The translations under genes were made by a program, and so were the position numbers. Shown here one piece after another: positions 16,623 through 23,988 of a stretch of 25,595 nucleotides of DNA. The DNA is taken from positions 1 to 25,595 of the forward strand of contig JBGZAX010000028.1 in the NCBI GenBank assembly GCA_041844335.1, given 5' to 3'. This DNA comes from CAUUFM01 sp041844335 (GTDB lineage Bacteria > Bacillota > Clostridia > Lachnospirales > Lachnospiraceae). How positions within the stretch are numbered: position 1 is the first letter of the stretch; each line of letters begins with the position of its first letter. Under the pieces are notes generated by a model. That model did not search any database. It was given only the letters and a program-made list of their open reading frames with translations, and had not been told where the DNA came from.

Positions 16623-16856
16623 GAATTTTTATGTCATTTCCCACAAATATGTAAATGTTTTTTTGTTAAAAATAACCGATATTTTTGTTCGCTTTTTAAA
16701 AATATTTGTTTCATTTTTGCTAAAACCTATATTAAACAGATATTCATTATATTAAATCGACGTTTTTTAATAAATTTTTAATAATTTAGATTTGCCCCGA
16801 ATTAATGTCACATAATTTGACAATTTGCATAAATATTTATCTTAGATTGCAAGCAT
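16623..16856. other. AT-rich intergenic stretch
   Basis: Together with the chemoreceptor promoter region this makes a gene gap of about 340 bases. The stretch is rich in A and T runs. It should contain the end of the tcdA transcript, but I see no convincing terminator: only short pairs such as TTGCA/TGCAA and TGTCA/TGACA without a clear T-run. No supported small gene or RNA was found. Confidence 0.5.
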
Positions 16857-17576
16857 TCATATTTCTAAAATTTCTCTGATAACGGTATTTGCAAGTAATA
16901 TTCCTGCTGCTGCGGGCACAAAACCCATACTGCCTATTATCTTACGTGGGGCGTCTCCGTTATCAGTTCCGTTATCAACTGCTTTTAAAGGCTTTTCTCC
17001 TGAATATACCACTTTTAAACCGTCTATTTCATTTTTTTTGCATAATGATCTCATAATCCTTGCCATAGGACAGATTTTCGTTTCGTAGATATCACAAACC
17101 TTTAGCATTGTAGGGTCTATCCTGAAGCCTGTGCCCATACTGCTTATTATGGGAATATTTTTTGACTGACACATTTTTATCAGGGCAATCTTTGATCCTA
17201 AGCTGTCTATTGCATCTATACAATAATCCACATTGGAAAAATCAATTTTATCCTTATTATCTTCATTAAAAAATAGCGAATAGGATTTTATCTCCAATTC
17301 GCTATTTATGTTGTTCAGTCTTTCCTTAACCACATTGCATTTGTTAAATCCCATGGTCGTATTAAGCGCAAATATCTGCCTGTTTATATTTGTACAGTCA
17401 AAGACATCATGGTCTATTATGCTTATTTTTCCTATACCGGATCGCACAAGCATTTCTGCGGCATAGCCTCCCACTCCCCCAAGACCGAACACAGCTATGT
17501 GAGAGCCTTTAAGCTTATTTATGCCGTTTTCTCCTATCAATATCATGGTCCTGTCTAAAAAACTCTTTTCACTCAT
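16857..17576 (-). CDS. tcdA: tRNA threonylcarbamoyladenosine dehydratase
   Basis: An E1-like ThiF-family enzyme of the CsdL/YgdL group that uses ATP to cyclise t6A37 of tRNA to ct6A. It shows the nucleotide-binding GLGGVGGYAAEML, the IIDHDVFDCTNINRQI block with the Arg that contacts ATP, the CIDAIDSL segment and the C-terminal GSMGFVPAAAG. I place the start at 17576 (MSEKSFLDRT, 239 residues) rather than an in-frame ATG at 17603. The later ATG overlaps the trmD stop as ATGAGTGA, has a GAGAGG-like site upstream and matches the family N-terminus. Linkage to trmD fits, since both modify position 37 of tRNA. A general ThiF/MoeB role is less likely. Confidence 0.9.
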   Translation of the reverse strand: MSEKSFLDRTMILIGENGINKLKGSHIAVFGLGGVGGYAAEMLVRSGIGKISIIDHDVFDCTNINRQIFALNTTMGFNKCNVVKERLNNINSELEIKSYSLFFNEDNKDKIDFSNVDYCIDAIDSLGSKIALIKMCQSKNIPIISSMGTGFRIDPTMLKVCDIYETKICPMARIMRSLCKKNEIDGLKVVYSGEKPLKAVDNGTDNGDAPRKIIGSMGFVPAAAGILLANTVIREILEI

Positions 17577-18315
17577 ACAAACCCTCTCTATTTTTAATTT
17601 CATTTATATAATCAAGCTCCGCCTTTGAAAGCTCTATTTTTTTCAGCAAATCGGGACGGTATTTTAATGTCGTCTCAAGAGACATCTTGTGCTCAAATTC
17701 CGCCACCTTTTTATGATGCCCCGACAAAAGCACCTCCGGAACCTCTATGCCCCTCCAAACCGCAGGTCTTGTATACTGCGGATGTTCCAACAGACCCTCG
17801 GAAAAGCTGTCATTATGAGAGGAGCTGTCATTTCCAAGCACCCCCTCAAGAAATCTTGCCGCCGCATCAATTATCACAAGAGCCGCAAGCTCTCCTCCGG
17901 TTAAAACAAAATCTCCTATAGAAATATAGTCGGTGACTATCAGATCTAAAACCCTTTGATCTATGCCCTCATAATGTCCGCATATAATCACAATATCTTC
18001 AAATGTCGATATTTCCTTTGCGTATGAATTGTCAAAAGTCCTGCCCCAAGGTGAGGTACAAAATACTCTGTGATTTTCCGAAAGCTCATCCTTTATGAAC
18101 TCGTATGCTCTAAAAACGGGTTCAGCCTGCATAAGCATACCGCAACCTCCCCCGAATGGATAGTCGTCCACCCTCTTATGCTTATTGTCCGAAAAATCTC
18201 TGATGTTTATGACCCTTAGATTAAATCTGTCATCATTTATAGCCCTTCCTATAACAGATTCTTTACAATAACCTTCTATAATATCGGGAAACAGGCATAA
18301 AACCGTCACTTTCAC
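17569..18315 (-). CDS. trmD: tRNA (guanine-37-N1)-methyltransferase
   Basis: Methylates G37 next to the anticodon with S-adenosylmethionine, preventing frameshifts. It has 248 residues. It begins with GTG, which overlaps the rimM stop as GTGA, so the two are translationally coupled. The SPOUT-fold knot region is visible: PFGGGCGMLM (53-62), CGHYEGIDQRV (102-112), and ISIGDFVLTGGELA (131-144). The catalytic residues R154 (AAARFLEG) and D169 (HNDSFSEGLL) fall at the same numbers as in the E. coli enzyme. EHPQYTRP follows as usual. Position after rimM is the classic bacterial order. Nothing unusual. Confidence 0.97.
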   Translation of the reverse strand: MKVTVLCLFPDIIEGYCKESVIGRAINDDRFNLRVINIRDFSDNKHKRVDDYPFGGGCGMLMQAEPVFRAYEFIKDELSENHRVFCTSPWGRTFDNSYAKEISTFEDIVIICGHYEGIDQRVLDLIVTDYISIGDFVLTGGELAALVIIDAAARFLEGVLGNDSSSHNDSFSEGLLEHPQYTRPAVWRGIEVPEVLLSGHHKKVAEFEHKMSLETTLKYRPDLLKKIELSKAELDYINEIKNREGLYE

Positions 18316-18857
18316 TCTTTTTCTTCCTCTTTTATCTTTTTCAACGGCTCATTCAGCATTCCGTCAAGTAAAGATACCACCAACAAACCGTTTTTTACAT
18401 CAAGCTTTTTTATACAATCTTTAATAGATGGCACCAAAACAGAGCCGTAGATATCACTTTCTATCTCAAATACCTCATTGGCTCCCGTCATTATCACATT
18501 TTTTACCGTTCCCAGTTCTCTTTCGTCTTCAAGCCTCACTCTTGCCCCTATTATATCCGATATAAAATATTCGTTTTCCTTTAATTTCACCGCATCTTGT
18601 CTATCTATAATGATATCCATACCTTTAAATCCGATAACGTCGTTTATATCATCGTAATCTGCAAGCTTAATTATAGCCATGTTCTTAAAAAACCTGACAT
18701 TTTCTATCTCCACCTCAAGCTCTTTTTTATTTCCCACAAGCCTTATATTTTTTAGACTTTTAAATCTCGTCACGTCGTCTGTTGTCGGAAAAACCTTAAG
18801 CTCTCCCTTTACTCCGTGTGTGTTGCTTATAACACCTACCCTAAATTCTTCCTGCAT
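18312..18857 (-). CDS. rimM: Ribosome maturation factor RimM
   Basis: Helps mature the head of the 30S subunit, binding the region of protein S19. The 181-residue protein has the RimM N-terminal barrel with VGVISNTHGVKGELKVFP and the C-terminal PRC barrel from about NEYFISDIIGARV to KNGLLVV. The ATG is preceded by GGTGAG. The gene follows a hairpin terminator that separates it from khpA, and ends by overlapping the trmD GTG. No promoter can be seen in the 29 bases between that hairpin and rimM, so expression probably comes from read-through. Confidence 0.95.
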   Translation of the reverse strand: MQEEFRVGVISNTHGVKGELKVFPTTDDVTRFKSLKNIRLVGNKKELEVEIENVRFFKNMAIIKLADYDDINDVIGFKGMDIIIDRQDAVKLKENEYFISDIIGARVRLEDERELGTVKNVIMTGANEVFEIESDIYGSVLVPSIKDCIKKLDVKNGLLVVSLLDGMLNEPLKKIKEEEKE

Positions 18858-18879
18858 AACTCACCATAAATTTTAAAAT

Positions 18880-18917
18880 CAAAAACAAGCAGACTAATGA
18901 ATATCACTAATCTGCTT
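18880..18917 (-). terminator. Intrinsic terminator between khpA and rimM
   Basis: On the minus strand AAGCAGATTAGTG (18917-18905) pairs with CATTAGTCTGCTT (18899-18887) through 13 positions, two of them G-T, around a five-base loop, followed by GTTTTTG. It starts 11 bases after the khpA stop. It is a good intrinsic terminator in the middle of a normally continuous gene cluster, so it likely lowers rimM-trmD-tcdA expression relative to rpsP. Confidence 0.85.
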
Positions 18918-18928
18918 AAAAGTAATTA

Positions 18929-19159
18929 TCAGCCTATTATATCAAGACCTATTTTTTCATTATTTTTAATGGCAGCCACCTTGATAATGCTACGCATTGC
19001 ATTTGCTATTCTGCCTTGCTTACCTATTACCTTCCCCATGTCCTCGTCCGATACATGCAGCTCAATAATAGTCACATCCTTATCCTGCCTTTGTGTAACC
19101 CTTACTTCATCAGGATTGTCCACTAAGGCCTTGGCAATATCCTCCACTAATTTTACCAT
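18929..19159 (-). CDS. khpA: KH-domain RNA-binding protein KhpA
   Basis: A 76-residue single KH-domain protein (YlqC family) that in Gram-positive bacteria pairs with KhpB/Jag to bind RNA and influence cell growth and division. The nucleic-acid-binding loop is GKQG (46-49) in VIGKQGRIANAMRS. It lies between rpsP and rimM, the standard Firmicute place, 29 bases after rpsP, with AGAGGG before the ATG. The small size is normal. Partner KhpB is not in the window. Confidence 0.93.
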   Translation of the reverse strand: MVKLVEDIAKALVDNPDEVRVTQRQDKDVTIIELHVSDEDMGKVIGKQGRIANAMRSIIKVAAIKNNEKIGLDIIG

Positions 19160-19188
19160 ACGCCCTCTTTTTCTATATTAATTAAAAA

Positions 19189-19428
19189 TTAAAGTATTCC
19201 GGCTAATTTGAATATCTTTTCCACTCTCTCTGTAGGCTGCGCTCCGTTAGACATCCATTTCTTAGCCTGCTCCTCGTCTATATTATAAACACTTGGGTTA
19301 AGGTTGGGATCGTATGTTCCGATTTCGGCAATACTCTTTCCATCTCTTGCCGTTCTTGCATCAGCTACGACAATTCTATAAATCGGTGCTCTTTTCTTTC
19401 CCATTCTTCTTAGCTTAATCTTTACCAT
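19189..19428 (-). CDS. rpsP: 30S ribosomal protein S16
   Basis: Ribosomal protein bS16, needed for 30S assembly, 79 residues. It begins MVKIKLRRMGKKRAPIYRIV, the universal bS16 signature, and continues with DARTARDGKSIAEIGTYDP. A strong GGAGGAG ribosome binding site lies before the ATG, as expected for a highly expressed gene. It follows ffh by 49 bases with no terminator between them, so both are probably read from the ffh promoter. Confidence 0.98.
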   Translation of the reverse strand: MVKIKLRRMGKKRAPIYRIVVADARTARDGKSIAEIGTYDPNLNPSVYNIDEEQAKKWMSNGAQPTERVEKIFKLAGIL

Positions 19429-19477
19429 TTTTTAATAACTCCTCCAAAAACGAAATAATATTATAATTTTGCTATTT

Positions 19478-20812
19478 TTAGAAAGGCAACTTCATTCTGC
19501 CTTTTTTACCCTTCATCATTCCGGACATCTGTTTCATCATCTTCCTTGACTGTTCAAATCCCTTTACAAGCCTGTTCACCTCGGAAATATCCACTCCGGC
19601 TCCCTTGGCTATCCTGAACTTCCTTGAAGGATTGAGGATATCGGGATTTTCTCTTTCTTTTTTTGTCATAGACAGGATAATAGCCTCTGTCCTGTCAAGC
19701 TTGCTTTCGTCCACATCTTCAAGCTGCTTTAATGCCTGTGCATTACCTCCCATAGGGAGCATGCCCAGTATGGATTTAAAACCGCCCAGCTTTTTCATCT
19801 GGTTCATACTGGTCAAATAGTCATTAAAATCAAAGCCCGACTTTTTAATCTTTTGTTCCAATTCTCTAGCCTTATTTTCGTCAATCTCAGATTGCACCTT
19901 TTCAATAAAGCTTATCATATCACCCATTCCAAGTATTCTTGACGCCATTCTGTCGGGATGATATTCCTCCAAATCGGAAAGTTTCTCTCCCATTCCCACA
20001 TATATAATAGGTTTTCCGGTAACGGACAAAATGGACAATGCCGCTCCGCCTCTGGTATCGCCGTCAAGCTTGGTTAAAATCACATAGTCTATACCGACCT
20101 TTTCATTAAAGACGGCAGCCGCATTTACTGCATCCTGCCCTGTCATTGCGTCAGCTACAAGAACAGTCCGGTATACATCTACATTTTCCTTGATATGAGA
20201 TAACTCTCCCATCATTTCTTCGTCGATGTGCAGCCGTCCGGCTGTATCTATTATAACCGTATTAAAGCCTTTTTCATCTGCATATTTGATCGCATTTCGG
20301 GCTATTAAGACTGCATCCTTGTGTTCTTCCTTATAAACCTCAACTCCCACATTTTTAGCGTTTATCTCTAACTGTGTGGCAGCGGCGGGTCTATAAACAT
20401 CGCAAGCCGCTAAAAGAGTTTTTCTTCCCTTTCCCTTCAAAATGCCTGCAAGCTTGGCTACCGTGGTAGTCTTACCCGCTCCCTGTAAGCCGACCGCCAT
20501 AATGACGGTTAATTCACCGGCCGGCTTAAGCTCAAGCTTCGCCTCTTCGCCCATAACCTTTATTAATTCGTCGTTGACTATTTTTATAACAGTCTGTGCA
20601 GGGTTTAATCCCTCCAGCACATCTGTTCCGACCACTCGCTCTTCAATGGATTTTATAAAGCCTTTGACAACTTTAAAATTAACATCCGCCTCAAGCAAAG
20701 CAAGCTTCACTTCTCTAAGAGCAGCCTTTACATCAGCCTCTTTAAGTACACCCTTGCCTCTTAAGGATTTGAATATATCTTGTAATTTCGTTGTCAGACT
20801 ATCAAACGCCAT
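19478..20812 (-). CDS. ffh: Signal recognition particle protein Ffh
   Basis: GTPase of the signal recognition particle, which delivers nascent membrane proteins to the FtsY receptor with the 4.5S/6S RNA. It has 444 residues. The N domain is followed by the G domain with P-loop GLQGAGKTTT (108-117), DTAGRLHIDEEMM and TKLDGDTRGGAAL. The methionine-rich M domain closes the protein, ending QMSGMMKGKKGRMKLPF. AAAGGAG lies eight bases before the ATG, and a near-consensus promoter lies just upstream. The ylxM gene that often precedes ffh in Firmicutes is absent here; recO is upstream instead. Confidence 0.98.
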   Translation of the reverse strand: MAFDSLTTKLQDIFKSLRGKGVLKEADVKAALREVKLALLEADVNFKVVKGFIKSIEERVVGTDVLEGLNPAQTVIKIVNDELIKVMGEEAKLELKPAGELTVIMAVGLQGAGKTTTVAKLAGILKGKGRKTLLAACDVYRPAAATQLEINAKNVGVEVYKEEHKDAVLIARNAIKYADEKGFNTVIIDTAGRLHIDEEMMGELSHIKENVDVYRTVLVADAMTGQDAVNAAAVFNEKVGIDYVILTKLDGDTRGGAALSILSVTGKPIIYVGMGEKLSDLEEYHPDRMASRILGMGDMISFIEKVQSEIDENKARELEQKIKKSGFDFNDYLTSMNQMKKLGGFKSILGMLPMGGNAQALKQLEDVDESKLDRTEAIILSMTKKERENPDILNPSRKFRIAKGAGVDISEVNRLVKGFEQSRKMMKQMSGMMKGKKGRMKLPF

Positions 20813-20847
20813 TTAAAATACTCCTTTAAGCGAACTGTCATCAAATA

Positions 20848-20876
20848 ATAATATCGTAAATGGAAAACTTTGTCAA
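20848..20876 (-). promoter_or_regulatory. Predicted sigma-A promoter of ffh-rpsP-khpA
   Basis: TTGACA (20876-20871, perfect), a 17-base spacer and TATTAT (20853-20848, five of six). It lies between the recO stop and the ffh ATG, with the start near 20841, giving a short leader with AAAGGAG. Confidence 0.75.
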
Positions 20877-20880
20877 GGGC

Positions 20881-21657
20881 TTATGTATAATTTGTCGTTC
20901 CATTCAGCACTTCCTTTAAAACCCTAAGTGACTTAAATTCCTTATCAATATGCTTATACTTAAAATCCTCCACAAAATGCTCAAGCTCAGCCTTTACATC
21001 GTCCTTAAGCCTGAAAGAAAAAAGCTTTTGAGGATTGGTGGATAAAATAAACTTCATGGTATATATTGCGGTGGGACTTAAATACACCAGGGATCTACCG
21101 CGCCCTTTTTCTTCATAACATTTTTTGCAGACTATTCCATCTCTTTCAAAAGAAAATGCCGCATTTGAGGTAGGAACTCCGCAATACGTACAATTATTCA
21201 CCTCCGGATATTCTCCCGCATATGCAAACATTTTCATTTCAAATATCATTCGTGTGAGCTCATTGTCCAATTCCTTATTACTCAAGGCTTTTAAAGCCAT
21301 AACGAGCAGATGAATTATTCCCTTTGCCTCTAAGCCCTCGGATGTGAAATAGTTTGTATATTCAAGAAAATAAGCACCGTAACAGGCTCCCAAATAATCA
21401 TTACGAAGTTCATCGAAAAATTTTATCGATTCAACCTTATTTATGTAGTAGCTGTCCTTTCCCTTACCTAAAAAAAACGTGCCGAAACAAAATACATTTG
21501 CAGTAGCCAAAAAAGGACTGTTTTGTCTTCTTGCCCCTTTTACAAATGCGGTAATCTTCCCTAATGTTGCAGTCAACAGCACCAGCCTTTTATCATATTC
21601 TCCTACGTTGGCGGAATCGATAACTATCCCCAAAGTCTCTTCATCACTCAAAAACAT
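20881..21657 (-). CDS. recO: DNA repair protein RecO
   Basis: Recombination mediator that loads RecA on SSB-coated single-stranded DNA with RecR. It has 258 residues. The N-terminal OB fold runs from GIVIDSANVGEYDKRLVLLTATLGKITAFVKGARR, followed by a helical region and a zinc finger formed by C156, C159, C177 and C180 (CTYC...CKKC). The OB fold and zinc finger are as expected of bacterial RecO. The ATG is supported by TTGAGG upstream. It follows the thiolase gene and its terminator and precedes the ffh promoter. Its own promoter was not identified. Confidence 0.93.
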   Translation of the reverse strand: MFLSDEETLGIVIDSANVGEYDKRLVLLTATLGKITAFVKGARRQNSPFLATANVFCFGTFFLGKGKDSYYINKVESIKFFDELRNDYLGACYGAYFLEYTNYFTSEGLEAKGIIHLLVMALKALSNKELDNELTRMIFEMKMFAYAGEYPEVNNCTYCGVPTSNAAFSFERDGIVCKKCYEEKGRGRSLVYLSPTAIYTMKFILSTNPQKLFSFRLKDDVKAELEHFVEDFKYKHIDKEFKSLRVLKEVLNGTTNYT

Positions 21658-21680
21658 ACTATCCTCAAAATAAATAATCC

Positions 21681-21713
21681 AAAAAAGCCAAGCAAGTATA
21701 TACCCACTTGGCT
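21681..21713 (-). terminator. Intrinsic terminator after the thiolase gene
   Basis: On the minus strand AGCCAAG (21713-21707) pairs with CTTGGCT (21692-21686), followed at once by a T-run (21685-21681). It lies 24 bases after the thiolase stop and 23 bases before the recO ATG. Read-through or an unseen promoter must supply recO. Confidence 0.75.
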
Positions 21714-21737
21714 TTTATAATATATAGGGTTAAATAA

Positions 21738-22934
21738 TTAACATTTTTCAAATATGCAGGCAACGCCCATTCCGCCACCGATGCAAAGTGTAGCAAGACC
21801 TCTCTTAGCTTCCGGTCTCTTCAACATCTCGTGCATTAATGTAACGGCTATTCTTCCGCCTGATGCTCCGATCGGGTGACCTATAGCAATAGCACCGCCG
21901 TTTACATTTACCTTTTCAATATCAAAGCCCAGCTCTTTTGCAACCGCAACTGACTGTGCGGCAAATGCCTCGTTTGCTTCAATAAGGTCTATATCTTTAA
22001 TCTCAAGACCCGCTTTCTTTAATGCGTCCTTAGTTGCCACTACCGGTCCAACACCCATGATTTTAGGATCAACACCGCCCTGTCCATAAGCCAGCACCTT
22101 AAACATAGGCTTTAATCCGTACTTTTCCACAGCTTCCTTAGATGCTATCACAAAAGCAGCCGCACCGTCGTTTATACCTGATGCGTTGCCCGCCGTCACT
22201 CTGTCACCCTGTGTTCCGTCGCCTTTAGGGAACGCTCCCTTTAATTTCTGTAGCCCCTCAATAGTAGCTCCCGCCTTAGGGTACTCATCTACCTTAAATT
22301 CCACTTCCTGTTTTTTAACCTTTACAGTTACAGGAACTATTTCGTCTGCAAATCTGCCGGACTTTATAGCCGCCTCAGCCTTAAGCTGAGAAGATAATGC
22401 AAAATTATCGCAATCCTCACGTGTAACATTGTATTCGTCACATACATTTTCAGCCGTGGTTCCCATATGATAGTTATTATAAGCATCCCACAGTCCGTCC
22501 TTTATCATAACGTCAACCATCTTGCCGTCGCCCATTCTTGCACCCCATCTCGCCGCAGGAAGTGCAAAAGGAGCAGATGACATATTCTCTGTACCGCCTG
22601 CCACAATAATTTCAGCATCTCCCGCCTTTATAGCTGATGTCGCTTCCATAACACTTTTAAGTCCTGAACCGCACACCATATTTATACTGTATGCCGGTTT
22701 TTCTATAGGAATACCCGCTCCCAATGCACATTGCCTTGCAACGTTCTGTCCAAGAGCCGCCGATAATACATTACCGAATATTGTTTCATCTACCCACTCA
22801 GGCTTTACATTTGCCCTGTTCAGTGCCTCTTTTATAACGGTAGCTCCCAGTTTTGCCGCAGGAATATCTTTTAATGATCCGCCAAAGCTACCCACTGCCG
22901 TACGGCAGCAGCTTACCACATATACTTCTCTCAT
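21738..22934 (-). CDS. thlA: Acetyl-CoA C-acetyltransferase (thiolase)
   Basis: Biosynthetic-type thiolase that joins two acetyl-CoA to acetoacetyl-CoA, the first step to butyrate in many clostridia. It has 398 residues. Nucleophile C88 is in NMVCGSG, H353 in AIGHPIGASG, and the second cysteine C384 in CIGGGMG; NEAFAAQ is also present. GGAGGA precedes the ATG. It lies alone between era and recO and has its own terminator. Base composition appears a little richer in G and C than its neighbours, as is common for highly expressed genes. None of the next butyrate-pathway genes (hbd, crt, bcd) is in the window. A degradative thiolase is possible but less likely from length and lineage. Confidence 0.93.
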   Translation of the reverse strand: MREVYVVSCCRTAVGSFGGSLKDIPAAKLGATVIKEALNRANVKPEWVDETIFGNVLSAALGQNVARQCALGAGIPIEKPAYSINMVCGSGLKSVMEATSAIKAGDAEIIVAGGTENMSSAPFALPAARWGARMGDGKMVDVMIKDGLWDAYNNYHMGTTAENVCDEYNVTREDCDNFALSSQLKAEAAIKSGRFADEIVPVTVKVKKQEVEFKVDEYPKAGATIEGLQKLKGAFPKGDGTQGDRVTAGNASGINDGAAAFVIASKEAVEKYGLKPMFKVLAYGQGGVDPKIMGVGPVVATKDALKKAGLEIKDIDLIEANEAFAAQSVAVAKELGFDIEKVNVNGGAIAIGHPIGASGGRIAVTLMHEMLKRPEAKRGLATLCIGGGMGVACIFEKC

Positions 22935-23004
22935 TATCTTTTTTCCTCCTCAAATAATATTTTGTTTTGTTATAATAAGCCGAAAAATCCGACTTAAAAA
23001 CTCT

Positions 23005-23904
23005 CTAATCCGTAAAAAGCTCAAAGCTTTTAATATGAGTATTGTTATCTCTCCAATCCTTACGCACCTTTACGAAAAGCTTTAAATTTACCTGATTTTC
23101 AACAAGCTTTTCTATATCGACTCTTGCCAAGCTGCCTATCCTTTTGAGCATTGAACCGTCCTTTCCTATTATTATGCCCTTATGCGAATTTTTTTCACAT
23201 ACAATAGTAGCCTCAATATTGGTCAACGTGCCCTTTTTGGTGTCGTACATTTTATCAATATAAACAGCTATTCCGTGCGGTATTTCCTTGTCTAAAAGTC
23301 TCAGTGCCTTTTCTCTTATCAGCTCCGACACTATATGCCTGATCGGCTGATCAGTTAATGTATCATCATCATAGAATTTATCACCATAAGGTAGATATTT
23401 AAATATGGAATCCAAAAGCTCGCTGACCTTTGTTCCGTTTTTGGCTGAAATAGGGATAATTTCATCAAAATCATAGAGCCTTCTATAAGCATCAATTATA
23501 GGCAGAACCATGGTGTTTTGCAATTTATCACATTTATTTATAGCCAAGATTACAGGCTTTTTTGTATCCCGTATAAGATTTGCAATATCTCTTTCTCTGT
23601 CTCCTATGTAACTGTTCGGCTCCACTAACCAAAGTAACATATCGGCATCATTTATACAATTTGTAACGGCGAACATCATCCTTTTTGAAAGCTCGTTTTT
23701 AGGCAAATGCACCCCGGGAGTATCCTGAAACACTATTTGTCCTCTATCCTCCGTGTAGACAGTCTGTATTTTCCCTCTGGTTGTTTGCGGCTTATTTGCT
23801 ACTATAGCTATTTTGTATCCTATTATGTAATTCATCAGTGTAGATTTCCCCACATTTGATCTGCCTATAATAGCCACAAATCCGCTTTTTAAGTTATCCG
23901 TCAT
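23005..23904 (-). CDS. era: GTPase Era
   Basis: Ribosome-assembly GTPase that binds the 3' end of 16S rRNA. I use the ATG at 23904 (299 residues). A TTG three bases earlier is in frame but only two bases from the AGGAG site, while the ATG is five bases away. Motifs are GRSNVGKS (14-21), the PQTTRG switch, DTPG (61-64) and NKCD (123-126). The C-terminal KH domain carries GKDGSM in IIIGKDGSMLKRIG. Length and order are normal. A predicted promoter with perfect TATAAT lies upstream. The thiolase gene follows, where many Firmicutes have recO. Confidence 0.97.
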   Translation of the reverse strand: MTDNLKSGFVAIIGRSNVGKSTLMNYIIGYKIAIVANKPQTTRGKIQTVYTEDRGQIVFQDTPGVHLPKNELSKRMMFAVTNCINDADMLLWLVEPNSYIGDRERDIANLIRDTKKPVILAINKCDKLQNTMVLPIIDAYRRLYDFDEIIPISAKNGTKVSELLDSIFKYLPYGDKFYDDDTLTDQPIRHIVSELIREKALRLLDKEIPHGIAVYIDKMYDTKKGTLTNIEATIVCEKNSHKGIIIGKDGSMLKRIGSLARVDIEKLVENQVNLKLFVKVRKDWRDNNTHIKSFELFTD

Positions 23905-23942
23905 CAATACTCCTATCCATCTTTACATCATCAGCCATTTTC

Positions 23943-23972
23943 ATTATACCACCAAAAACCTATCATTGTAAA
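23943..23972 (-). promoter_or_regulatory. Predicted sigma-A promoter of era
   Basis: TTTACA (23972-23967, five of six), an 18-base spacer and a perfect TATAAT (23948-23943). The start would be near 23936, about 32 bases before the era ATG. It lies in the gap after the MocR-type gene. Confidence 0.7.
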
Positions 23973-23988
23973 GAGCAATTATTGCTAA

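Noticed and set aside
16584..16781. 65-codon plus-strand frame containing a proline run
   Set aside because: The prolines come from the C15 homopolymer. No ribosome binding site and no protein-like composition.
17577..17603. Longer N-terminus for tcdA
   Set aside because: It would add nine residues within trmD. The ATG at 17576 overlaps the trmD stop, has its own binding site and fits family length.
22522..23085. 187-codon plus-strand frame opposite the thiolase and era end
   Set aside because: Antisense to two well-supported genes. No recognisable motif.
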